DNA of 25,782 nt from a virus (IMGVR_UViG_3300033153_008107:1-25782), one strand, 5' to 3'. Numbered from the stretch's first letter, positions 1 through 5,580 are shown. The notes: generated by a model from the letters alone, not told the origin. A program made the numbers and translations.

Positions 1-306
1 GATGCACAGGTATCTGGCAATGCACAGGTATCTGGCGATGCAAAGGTATATGGCAATGCACAGGTATCTGGCGATGCATGGGTATCTGGCAATGCATGGG
101 TATATGGCAATGCATGGGTATATGGCAATGCAAAGGTATCTGGCGATGCATGGGTATATGGCAATGCACAGGTATCTGGCGATGCAAAGGTATATGGCGA
201 TGCACAGGTATCTGGCAATGCACAGGTATCTGGCGATGCAAAGGTATATGGCAATGCACAGGTATCTGGCGATGCATGGGTATCTGGCAATGCATGGGTA
301 TATGGC
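1..306 (+). repeat. Array of 17 tandem 18-bp hexapeptide-coding units
   Basis: Seventeen exact-length 18-bp units run without a gap from the window edge, so the array may extend further left. Read in the frame beginning at base 1, every unit codes for [D/N]-A-[Q/K/W]-V-[S/Y]-G. The codons for A, V and G never change (gca, gta, ggc); only codons 1, 3 and 5 vary. Units 1-6 (1-108) and units 12-17 (199-306) are identical, giving a 108-bp perfect higher-order repeat separated by five other units. Because the unit length is a multiple of three and contains no stop, all three forward frames stay open here. Confidence 0.97.
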
Positions 307-321
307 AATGCAGGGTTTTAA

Positions 322-337
322 CTGCTTTTAAAAGCAG
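322..337. repeat. 16-bp perfect palindrome
   Basis: The sequence CTGCTTTTAAAAGCAG is its own reverse complement and lies one base after the stop of the hexapeptide frame. As RNA it could form a six-pair stem with a UUAA loop. It lies inside the restored reading frame (LTAFKS) and is not followed by a T-run, so terminator function is doubtful. Confidence 0.5.
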
Positions 338-481
338 GGATAAAAAAATTTATTGTAATCGTGGATGTTTTAAAGGGACGCTAACTGAATTTTCAAAAAA
401 AGTAAAAGAAGTGCATGGTGATAATAAGCATGGCAAGGCTTACAAAGCGGCAATAACAATGATAAGAGCGAGGTTAAAATA

Positions 482-637
482 ATGTTTACATTTGAGCAAA
501 TAAAATTACTAGGCGAACAAGGTCAAAAGCTAGCAATGGATATATATAAAAAAGGTTATGTTGATTGCTATAATCATACCAAATGTATGAGTGATCAGGA
601 AAAGAAAATACATATAAGGAGCATGAAAGATGAATAA
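482..637 (+). CDS. Small hypothetical protein, 51 aa
   Basis: An ATG at 482 overlaps the preceding stop as TAATG and opens a 51-codon frame ending TAA at 635-637. The protein begins MFTFEQIKLLGEQGQKLAMD and has a middle YVDCYNHTKCM segment with two Cys, then a lysine-rich end. The overlap with neighbours on both sides (the next start lies at 630) is typical of coupled phage genes and is the main support. I do not recognise the family. Confidence 0.6.
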   Translation: MFTFEQIKLLGEQGQKLAMDIYKKGYVDCYNHTKCMSDQEKKIHIRSMKDE

Positions 638-770
638 AGAATTAGAAAGAATGGATTATAATATAAATGCTATATTTTGGCTGTGCATTAGTGGGCTAGC
701 AGGAATGTTAGCAGGCTATGGTATAGGTGAATTAATATCTTATTTAGTAGAGGTAAAAAATGCCAGCTAA
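630..770 (+). CDS. Small single-pass membrane protein, 46 aa
   Basis: The frame overlaps the end of the preceding gene by 8 bp and the next start by 11 bp. About 13 polar residues are followed by one hydrophobic span of roughly 25 residues (from AIFWLCISG to ISYLV), so it should insert once in the inner membrane. Function is unknown. Its place in the small-gene block, far from the lysis cassette, argues weakly against a holin role, though size and topology alone would permit it. Confidence 0.55.
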   Translation: MNKELERMDYNINAIFWLCISGLAGMLAGYGIGELISYLVEVKNAS

Positions 771-843
771 TGATAATTATACAAGTAAGCAGTTGCTAGA
801 ATTAAAAAGGTTGCATGAAGCATTGAATGGGGAAGGGTTATGA
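760..843 (+). CDS. Very short ORF, 27 aa, overlapping both neighbours
   Basis: ATG at 760 opens a 27-codon frame (MPANDNYTSKQLLELKRLHE...) ending TGA at 841-843. It overlaps the upstream gene by 11 bp and the next start by ATGA. The sequence looks like one amphipathic helix. Support is mainly that it fills the space between two overlapping genes exactly. It may be a real microprotein or only a translational bridge. Confidence 0.4.
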   Translation: MPANDNYTSKQLLELKRLHEALNGEGL

Positions 844-1259
844 CTGAAACAACAAAAGAACAGGCGATTGAGAAGATTGCTAGGCTTTGCTACGAACAAA
901 AATACGATACAGTTAGTTGGGAAGAGCTTTGTAATAAATGGATTAAAGAAGAAAGGCAAAATTGTTGGAAGCCTCTTTACTTTGAGTACATAAAGCAAGC
1001 AGAGGCAATCCTAAACGCACTTCCTATTGAATTTGTGGATGATGAGACTGAGCCGATGGAGGGGGATTTTATTGTTTATAGTATGGATAGGCTTGGAAAA
1101 TATGGTGAAAGTGTTTTTGAAGAAATCCAGATAGACCATGATGTTAGGCAAGAAATAGTTGATTGCATCAAAGATGATGGGGTTAAGTGCCAAATAATCC
1201 AGCGCAACGGCAAGCACGCTATTCACCTTAATGATATTGGAGATGGAGATGAGCGATAA
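840..1259 (+). CDS. Acidic hypothetical protein, 139 aa
   Basis: The start overlaps the previous stop as ATGA, with a purine-rich GGGGAAGGG just upstream. The protein begins MTETTKEQAIEKIARLCYEQ and is rich in Glu and Asp, with a predicted helical N-terminal half (EELCNKWIKEERQNCW, IKQAEAILNALP) and a second half containing GEDEx-like acidic patches (DDETEPMEGDF). There is no signal peptide or membrane span. I do not recognise the family; it is probably an early or host-takeover type small protein. Confidence 0.7.
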   Translation: MTETTKEQAIEKIARLCYEQKYDTVSWEELCNKWIKEERQNCWKPLYFEYIKQAEAILNALPIEFVDDETEPMEGDFIVYSMDRLGKYGESVFEEIQIDHDVRQEIVDCIKDDGVKCQIIQRNGKHAIHLNDIGDGDER

Positions 1260-1539
1260 ATTAACAGTAGTTTTTGAATATAAGAAAGGTCAGGAAGCTG
1301 ATAAGTGGTTTAAAGAGCAAGTAGGTGATAAAATTTGCGCTATCAAGGCAAATAAAGATAAGCCTGTACAAGTTACTTCTTATTCAAGTTACGATGAGTT
1401 AGAGATTAATGAAATTTACTCAGATGCATTGGAAAAAATATCTGAACTTATTGACGAAGGTGAGGATATTGATGAGATAGAAGACATTGTCAGGCAAACT
1501 AAAACTGAAGTTTTTAACTTAAAAAAAGCAAGTTGGTAA
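1249..1539 (+). CDS. Acidic hypothetical protein, 96 aa
   Basis: I chose the ATG at 1249 (MSDKLTVVFEYKKGQEADKW) because GGAG at 1239-1242 lies six bases upstream. In-frame ATGs at 1231 and 1243 would only add up to six residues. The start overlaps the previous gene by 11 bp. The C-terminal half is a likely acidic helix (LEKISELIDEGEDIDEIEDI). No recognised domain. Confidence 0.68.
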   Translation: MSDKLTVVFEYKKGQEADKWFKEQVGDKICAIKANKDKPVQVTSYSSYDELEINEIYSDALEKISELIDEGEDIDEIEDIVRQTKTEVFNLKKASW

Positions 1540-1541
1540 AG

Positions 1542-1889
1542 ATGACAAAAAGTAAAACAGATGAGTTGGTTGAGAGGATTGAACCAAAGTTAAGTAAATT
1601 CAGTTGTGTAAATGGTGATGTACAAGAGCTTCTGAAAGACTGCAAAATCCATATTTTGGAACAACATGGAGAAGTGGAAGGTTTAGATGAAGTTGTTGCA
1701 GGCGTTGTTCTGAAGAACGCAATCTTAAAGCAAAAACTAGAGCGCTTAAAAGACACTGAAACTCTAATGAAAATCATTGGAGAAACTAGCATTAGAAATT
1801 TGGCAAAAGCAATTCAAAATTATATTAATGGAAAAAAAGATGAAAAAAATACTACTAGCAGCGACCATATTGATAACGACGACGACTAG
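1542..1889 (+). CDS. Helical hypothetical protein, 115 aa
   Basis: The ATG at 1542 follows the previous stop by two bases; a TTG at 1533 in frame is less likely. The protein begins MTKSKTDELVERIEPKLSKF and is largely helical with heptad-like stretches (LKNAILKQKLERLKDTETLM), ending in a polar tail NTTSSDHIDNDDD. The last 50 bp overlap the start of the secreted protein gene in another frame. Function unknown. Confidence 0.68.
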   Translation: MTKSKTDELVERIEPKLSKFSCVNGDVQELLKDCKIHILEQHGEVEGLDEVVAGVVLKNAILKQKLERLKDTETLMKIIGETSIRNLAKAIQNYINGKKDEKNTTSSDHIDNDDD

Positions 1890-2313
1890 TCAAGCGAATG
1901 AGTTTAGCATTGTTAAGCCCGTAGCAGGTTATCATTTTAGCGACAGAGACTTTAACAATAAAGACTGGAACGAAAATTATTTAAACAGTTTGGGGTTATC
2001 TTATCGAAAAAATAATGGCTTTGGCGCGTCAATAACTTATGTAGATAAAAATAGCGTTAATAACAATGCTTGGTTTATACATGCTGAATATATTCCCACT
2101 GTGTGGAAGCAAGGTAATCATAGCGTTAACTTAGGACTTGGTTTAGGCGTTAGAAATGGCTATCCTAAAAAATCAAAAGGTAGATCAGAAACTGATTTTA
2201 TTCCTTCTGGTGCTTTGCAGGCAGAATATTGCTATGATAAGTTTTGTCCTACACTACAAGTAGTGCCATACACTAGCGGCGTTGCCGTATTTGGGTTTAG
2301 GTATAAATTTTAA
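1840..2313 (+). CDS. Secreted outer-membrane beta-barrel-like protein (PagP/Lom-like), 157 aa
   Basis: I chose the ATG at 1840 because it gives a textbook Sec signal peptide: MKK, a hydrophobic stretch, then TTTTSQA with likely cleavage before NEF. The frame is open further upstream, but those starts would bury the signal. The mature ~138 residues alternate polar and hydrophobic residues in short strands (GFGASITYV, SVNLGLGLGVRNGY, GVAVFGFRYKF) and end in Phe, the usual C-terminal residue of outer-membrane barrels. Eight-stranded PagP/Lom-like proteins are known in several phages. An inferred role is surface alteration of the host, such as exclusion of other phages. The overall fold is inferred from pattern only. 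Confidence 0.6.
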   Translation: MKKILLAATILITTTTSQANEFSIVKPVAGYHFSDRDFNNKDWNENYLNSLGLSYRKNNGFGASITYVDKNSVNNNAWFIHAEYIPTVWKQGNHSVNLGLGLGVRNGYPKKSKGRSETDFIPSGALQAEYCYDKFCPTLQVVPYTSGVAVFGFRYKF

Positions 2314-2323
2314 AAGAATAAAA

Positions 2324-2461
2324 ATGACTAAAAAACTAGGCGACAAACAAAGTTTCGGTATTAAGCAAAAAAATGCTATTCTGAAGAAATACAAGTCAAT
2401 TGGCGCTCGAGCATACAAAGGTGTTAACTTTAAAACCAAGAAAAGTTATGAAAACAGCTAA
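2324..2461 (+). CDS. Small basic protein, 45 aa
   Basis: ATG at 2324 opens a 45-codon frame (MTKKLGDKQSFGIKQKNAIL...) with many Lys and few acidic residues, suggesting nucleic-acid contact. It starts 10 bp after the previous stop and overlaps the next start at 2448 by 14 bp. The ribosome-binding site is weak. I do not recognise it. Confidence 0.5.
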   Translation: MTKKLGDKQSFGIKQKNAILKKYKSIGARAYKGVNFKTKKSYENS

Positions 2462-2609
2462 ATACAAAAATTTAACCACAGGCAAATTTGAGTTAGTGCA
2501 AAGGTGCAATTTCTACTATCCTGACGGCACCAGCGCCTATTTTGTTAACGGCAGTTTTAGCCCCATGCCTGAGAAAGAGTTTTATACTAAATATCAAAAA
2601 AGAAAATAA
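2448..2609 (+). CDS. Small hypothetical protein, 53 aa
   Basis: I use ATG 2448 (MKTAKYKNLTTGKFELVQRC), since the frame upstream to 2400 has only a TTG start. The protein has the look of a small beta-sheet fold (NFYYPDGTSAYFVNGSFSPM) and a basic end. It overlaps the neighbours on both sides; its stop forms TAATG with the next gene. Function unknown. Confidence 0.6.
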   Translation: MKTAKYKNLTTGKFELVQRCNFYYPDGTSAYFVNGSFSPMPEKEFYTKYQKRK

Positions 2610-2872
2610 TGCCTAGATATTCTAAAAACCCTAACTGGAAAGAAGACTTGCAATTTGCTTTAGATAGAGGTTGCAAATTTAGGACAGCTTGCGCTTATGC
2701 AGAGATAAGCGCTGTATGGGCTAGGCAATTAGGGTATAAAAGTAAAAGAATACCAGCGAGCAAAAAATCAAATGAAATATTAAGTAAATTTAATAAGGGC
2801 CACAGAATAAAGGACTTAGCAAAAGAATATAAATGTTCAGAAGGTCATATTTTTAACCTAATCAATTATTAA
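2609..2872 (+). CDS. Helix-turn-helix protein, 87 aa
   Basis: The C-terminal half (HRIKDLAKEYKCSEGHIFNL) fits a helix-turn-helix: a first helix with Ala, a turn at the Cys-Ser, and a recognition helix. The N-terminal half (CKFRTACAYAEISAVWARQ) looks like a second, similar motif, so the protein could be a tandem HTH. It has no other domain and a net positive charge. A DNA-binding regulator or packaging-type recognition protein is possible. It is the last + strand gene, coupled to its upstream neighbour by TAATG, and ends 2 bp from the opposing late block. Confidence 0.65.
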   Translation: MPRYSKNPNWKEDLQFALDRGCKFRTACAYAEISAVWARQLGYKSKRIPASKKSNEILSKFNKGHRIKDLAKEYKCSEGHIFNLINY

Positions 2873-2874
2873 AG

Positions 2875-3075
2875 TTAATTGCAAAGCTGTTGATATTTAT
2901 CACTATGGTTAGCGATAGTTTCAAGCTCTTTATTCGTTAAATGGTCAGGGCTTGCAATAACAATATCGTTAAAATAATTACATATATAGTAATGGCTATA
3001 TAAACTTTTATCACAGCTACTTAGACACAGAATCAATAAGCTCAGAACGAGATTTCTTTGCGTTATCTTTTTCAA
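2875..3075 (-). CDS. Outer-membrane spanin-like lipoprotein (o-spanin)
   Basis: The frame has a clear lipoprotein signal: a basic start, hydrophobic LVLSLLILCL and lipobox LSSC. From the TTG at 3075 (an AAGGAA stretch lies just upstream) the Cys is residue 21, an ideal length; an ATG at 3123 would give an unusually long n-region of about 24 extra-polar residues and lacks an upstream site. The mature part is about 46 residues. It begins inside the preceding membrane-anchored gene in another frame, which is the classic Rz/Rz1 arrangement. Role: fuse outer and inner membranes at the last step of lysis. A plain small lipoprotein is the alternative. Confidence 0.6.
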   Translation of the reverse strand: MKKITQRNLVLSLLILCLSSCDKSLYSHYYICNYFNDIVIASPDHLTNKELETIANHSDKYQQLCN

Positions 3076-3259
3076 TTTCTTTTCCTTTTTTGGTAAGTTT
3101 TTTACCTGCTTTGTTGATTTCATCTTTTACAGATAAACCAAATTCATCTTCCCAATCACTTTTGATAAAGAAAACAAAATATAAAACAGTTACAAAACTA
3201 CATACAGCACCACCCAGTAAAAAACTAACTATATCAATTGGCACTGATAATATTTGCAT
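3017..3259 (-). CDS. Inner-membrane spanin-like protein (i-spanin)
   Basis: This 80-aa protein has one N-terminal membrane span (about residues 8-32, ending VLYFVFFIK) and then a charged, helical periplasmic tail rich in Lys and Glu (KKLTKKGKEIEKDNAKK). It is shorter than most Rz proteins. The downstream lipoprotein gene overlaps its 3' end in another frame, and the holin precedes it with a TAATG overlap and an AAGGA site. This makes a two-component spanin likely, acting with the lipoprotein to bridge the periplasm. Confidence 0.6.
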   Translation of the reverse strand: MQILSVPIDIVSFLLGGAVCSFVTVLYFVFFIKSDWEDEFGLSVKDEINKAGKKLTKKGKEIEKDNAKKSRSELIDSVSK

Positions 3260-3423
3260 TATTTATCCTTCTTATCCCAAATTGACCAAACAACACCTAC
3301 TAAAGTAACAACAGCACCAACACCCATATTAAGCTCGTCAGCACTTACTAAGCCTTGACCTGTTAAATAACCGCCTGCCGTAGTTAAAATATGCCTAATT
3401 ACACCCAAAATTGAACTCTTCAT
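3259..3423 (-). CDS. Putative holin, 54 aa
   Basis: ATG at 3421-3423 follows a good AAGGAG site by six bases. The protein (MKSSILGVIRHILTTAGGYL, then a Gly-Val-rich second span ending VGVVWSIWDKKDK) matches the pattern of small phage holins of the Pam3-gp28 type as I remember it: a short helix, Gly-Gly turn, a GLVSADE link, then a hydrophobic helix ending W-S-I plus a charged tail. It sits between endolysin and spanins, the expected place. Role: pore formation in the inner membrane that times lysis. Confidence 0.75.
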   Translation of the reverse strand: MKSSILGVIRHILTTAGGYLTGQGLVSADELNMGVGAVVTLVGVVWSIWDKKDK

Positions 3424-3462
3424 CGCATTCTCCTTTTTGCTAATTATAACATTTTTTAATTT

Positions 3463-4038
3463 TTAAGCAAACATAGTAACTTCACGGCTTATCAAAGCCC
3501 TATTGCGAATCCAGCCATAAGTATAGCGCTCATTTTTAACATAACGCTTAGAAAGTTCTTTGTACCTAACTACTTGCTCACTATTTAAAGCTGTAAGCAA
3601 TACATACTCTCCATCATCATCAACACGAAGAAGCCAATATTCCATACAAGCCTTTATAGTATTATTACCAATCCCACCATCAACCACTATATCATCATAT
3701 AGCTCACCCTTGTTATTAAGAGTATTTAACCAATCTTGCAAACTTTTTGCAGCAAAGCTAACACCACAATTAATCGCAGTATCTGCAAGCTCCTTTGCAA
3801 TAGCGGGGCTTTTTTCCTCTATCTGATCTAACTTTAATTTATCCCAATATTCAGCAGAATAAATATTGAATGCAACCTGCCTAGGTAAATCTTTCATTTC
3901 TCCTATATAGCCATAAGAACGAGCTACTTTCTTAGTAATACCGTAATTAGTTTCTCCACCACTATCAGAAGGGTCATTAACGTAACCACCCTCGATTTCT
4001 ATTATATGATTTATTATATTGCTCTTTAATTTAGACAC
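3463..4038 (-). CDS. Endolysin, GH108 N-acetylmuramidase
   Basis: The N-terminus carries the glycoside hydrolase 108 signature: EGGYVNDPSDSGGETNYGIT at residues 16-35, with Glu16 as the expected catalytic acid. Further family features follow (YWDKLKLDQI, then ADTAINCG around the middle). The C-terminal third fits the peptidoglycan-binding domain usually fused to GH108. At 191 aa it has the usual length. There is no signal peptide, so it needs the holin. The start is GTG at 4038, with AAGG eight bases upstream, overlapping the preceding stop by 8 bp. Role: cleaves the glycan chain of host peptidoglycan at lysis. Confidence 0.92.
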   Translation of the reverse strand: MSKLKSNIINHIIEIEGGYVNDPSDSGGETNYGITKKVARSYGYIGEMKDLPRQVAFNIYSAEYWDKLKLDQIEEKSPAIAKELADTAINCGVSFAAKSLQDWLNTLNNKGELYDDIVVDGGIGNNTIKACMEYWLLRVDDDGEYVLLTALNSEQVVRYKELSKRYVKNERYTYGWIRNRALISREVTMFA

Positions 4039-4441
4039 TTAGAAAACCTTTTATTTTACTACCCACATCAAGGAACCACATTATAATAGCGGAAATTGAA
4101 ACGACAATAGCGGCAAAAACATACCCCTGTCTTTTAGCAAAATTAATTTCATTTGTCGCATCTTTTATTTTCTCTTTTGCCTTACCTACCTCTTTCTTTA
4201 TATCTTTGATATCTTCTTTAGCCTCATCAACTTGCTTTAAAATCCCCTTAGCAAGCTTCTCACCTTCTTCAGAAAACATTCTAAATATACTATCTTCTGT
4301 CGGTATATTCTCAAGTTTATTATATACTTTTTCTATTTTTTGCTGCGTATTATAATGATGCGAATCATCACGCTCAAGTTTATGCTTAAAGTTAATCTCT
4401 AAAGTTTGTATTCTCTCTTTATTTGTAAGTTTATTACTCAT
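4031..4441 (-). CDS. Coiled-coil protein with C-terminal membrane anchor (XhlA-like)
   Basis: I start at ATG 4441 (MSNKLTNKERIQTLEINFKH). Residues about 10-110 are charged and heptad-like, with a Lys/Glu-rich coiled coil (EDIKDIKKEVGKAKEKIKDA). One hydrophobic span follows near the C-terminus (YVFAAIVVSISAIIMWFLDV) with a short cytoplasmic or periplasmic tail. That layout recalls haemolysin XhlA-type phage proteins that accompany holins, though this one is longer. It overlaps the endolysin start by 8 bp, so a lysis-related role is likely. Family assignment is by layout, not motif. Confidence 0.62.
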   Translation of the reverse strand: MSNKLTNKERIQTLEINFKHKLERDDSHHYNTQQKIEKVYNKLENIPTEDSIFRMFSEEGEKLAKGILKQVDEAKEDIKDIKKEVGKAKEKIKDATNEINFAKRQGYVFAAIVVSISAIIMWFLDVGSKIKGFLSV

Positions 4442-4446
4442 TAATA

Positions 4447-4626
4447 TTAACTCAAAAGACTTTCGGCCCAAAAACTACCAACATAATCTTCAACTTCTTT
4501 TTTAAAATTTTTGTTTTTAACTAGCTTACCTTCATCGTTTTTAATCTTTTTCTGAAAAGCTCTAGTCATGTTAACTTCTTCATCATGTATTGATATAGAT
4601 ATATCATTTTCAAATATAATTCTCAT
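4447..4626 (-). CDS. Small hypothetical protein, 59 aa
   Basis: ATG at 4624-4626 opens a 59-codon frame (MRIIFENDISISIHDEEVNM...) ending TAA at 4447. It lies between the last fibre-type gene (10 bp away) and the lysis cassette (6 bp away), filling the gap neatly. It is charged, with a basic central stretch (KKIKNDEGKLVKNKNFKKE). Not recognised. Confidence 0.6.
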   Translation of the reverse strand: MRIIFENDISISIHDEEVNMTRAFQKKIKNDEGKLVKNKNFKKEVEDYVGSFWAESLLS

Positions 4627-4635
4627 AATTAACCT

Positions 4636-5241
4636 CTATGTAAAATATACAACTGTTCCCTGAAGCCTTACTGTTCCACCTGACGGCATATCTGCGGCAT
4701 CAACAAAATCATTTGCTTGACCCATGCCTGACGCATTTAAAAATACGTTACTAGTATTATCAAGAATGGAAGCAGCAACATCAGTATAACCTGACTTATT
4801 GATACCTCTAAACACCATTTCGCCATTTGCATTACTGTCCGCAACGTTCTCAGAAGTAAAAGGTAGTCCATTAATTTGAGCAAAACCCGAGGCTGTTGTA
4901 TGAGTAAAAGTTGATGTTTGTATATCAAAAATTACTGTAACCATGTTGCCTATCTTTCTATACCTTCCTACTTGCCTAGTATAGGCAACTGATAAATCAC
5001 CAGCCGTAGCAAATGTAAGTTCAGGAGTCCAATTACCAGAAACTATACTAGTAGCCTCTAATGAAGAAAAAGCCCCTGTATTTGGAGTCGTTGAACCAAT
5101 AGGCAAAGGCGCATCAAGTATATTATCTATTGTTATCTTCCTGTCTAAAGGTGTGCCACTCGGGTCTTTTACCGCATACAATATATCGCCTGACACTAAA
5201 GCTGTAGCAGCGGTTTTATCTATCAAAGTTTCATTTGCCAT
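4636..5241 (-). CDS. Tail fibre/appendage protein, 201 aa
   Basis: The start has a perfect AGGAGG site six bases upstream. The first ~55 residues (LVSGDILYAVKDPSGTPLDRK, split by IDNIL) look like the attachment part of phage fibre proteins, followed by a G-A-F-S-S-L link. From residue 68 on (GNWTPELTFATAGDLSVAYT, then GRYRKIGNMVTVIFDI) it matches the beta-rich tip domain I know from many phage tail proteins, ending in TVRLQGTVVYFT. It is the last structural gene before lysis and probably forms a trimeric receptor-contact tip. The receptor cannot be inferred. Confidence 0.7.
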   Translation of the reverse strand: MANETLIDKTAATALVSGDILYAVKDPSGTPLDRKITIDNILDAPLPIGSTTPNTGAFSSLEATSIVSGNWTPELTFATAGDLSVAYTRQVGRYRKIGNMVTVIFDIQTSTFTHTTASGFAQINGLPFTSENVADSNANGEMVFRGINKSGYTDVAASILDNTSNVFLNASGMGQANDFVDAADMPSGGTVRLQGTVVYFT

Positions 5242-5250
5242 TTTAACCTC

Positions 5251-5577
5251 CTATGAAATAAAAACAAAATCATTACCGTCTACAAAAAAGAAGTTACTTC
5301 CGTCTGCAAACATAAAATTAACATTTTCTGACAGTGATGTAACTGCGTCCCAATTCTCAAAACCGTAGGCTTGCGCAAATTGTTGCTGCAAATCACTTAA
5401 AACAAAATCATTACCAGTATAACCTAATATATCTCTTAAATAAAGATAAAGCCTTTCATTGTATTGACCAACTGTATAACCTTGCAAAGAAAGAAAAGAT
5501 AGCATATCTCCGTTAAAATCAAAAGATGTGCCAGTTCTACTTCTTAGCCAAGCCTGTAATGCGCCGTTATTAGTCAC
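5251..5577 (-). CDS. Small structural/appendage protein with aromatic octad repeat, 108 aa
   Basis: The start is GTG at 5577 with AGGAG six bases upstream. The first ~80 residues are mixed (ALQAWLRSRTGTSFDFNGDM, then a helical LSDLQQQFAQAYGFENWDAV). The last ~20 residues form repeated octads of the type F-x-F-[AV]-D-G-[SN]-[ND] (FMFADGSN, FFFVDGND, FVFIS). The same octad occurs in the tail stabilisation protein at 11098-12708. Its position between two fibre-type genes suggests it is a linker or assembly factor for them. The family is not recognised. Confidence 0.62.
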   Translation of the reverse strand: MTNNGALQAWLRSRTGTSFDFNGDMLSFLSLQGYTVGQYNERLYLYLRDILGYTGNDFVLSDLQQQFAQAYGFENWDAVTSLSENVNFMFADGSNFFFVDGNDFVFIS

Positions 5578-5580
5578 TTA

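Larger units (their letters stand above)
1..482 (+). pseudogene. Hexapeptide-repeat protein with C-terminal domain, frameshifted, 5' partial
   Basis: The gene enters from outside the window. Its first part is 17 hexapeptides of the form [DN]A[QKW]V[SY]G, a pattern known from phage and bacterial proteins and expected to form a left-handed beta-helix. In that frame it stops at TAA 319-321. The frame used at 313-482 continues with a globular tail (LTAFKSRDKK, then RGCFKGTLTEF, then VHGDNKHGKAY) that I recall as the usual C-terminal domain of such repeat proteins. Adding one T between 312 and 313 turns AATGCAGGG into AATGCATGGG, as in units 6, 7 and 17, and joins the two parts as NAWVLTAFKS. I therefore read this as one gene with a 1-base deletion or a sequence error. 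The stop at 480-482 overlaps the next start (TAATG), which supports the C-terminal frame. Its role is unknown; the chains reading MHRYLA or GIWQC are out-of-frame shadows. Confidence 0.72.

Noticed and set aside
1-306. CRISPR array
   Set aside because: The 18-bp units are contiguous, with no unique spacers, and code for a known hexapeptide pattern.
1-306. Diversity-generating retroelement target
   Set aside because: The changes are amino-acid-altering, but there is no reverse transcriptase or template repeat in the window, and variation is between units in one array rather than at scattered adenines.
78-312. A forward ORF reading GIWQCM repeats ahead of the C-terminal domain
   Set aside because: Only the part after about 313 looks like protein; the earlier part is a shadow of the array, joined to it by the frame break.
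310-325. Programmed -1 frameshift joining the repeat and C-terminal frames
   Set aside because: GCA GGG TTT TAA does not re-pair as a standard slippery heptamer, and a missing T explains the break more simply.
2-331. A forward ORF reading MHRYLA repeats
   Set aside because: It is an out-of-frame reading of the 18-bp array; the frame giving [DN]A[QKW]V[SY]G matches a known repeat type, this one does not.
2863-2881. Bidirectional terminator between the converging blocks
   Set aside because: Only six AT-rich pairs, without GC content or a proper T-run.
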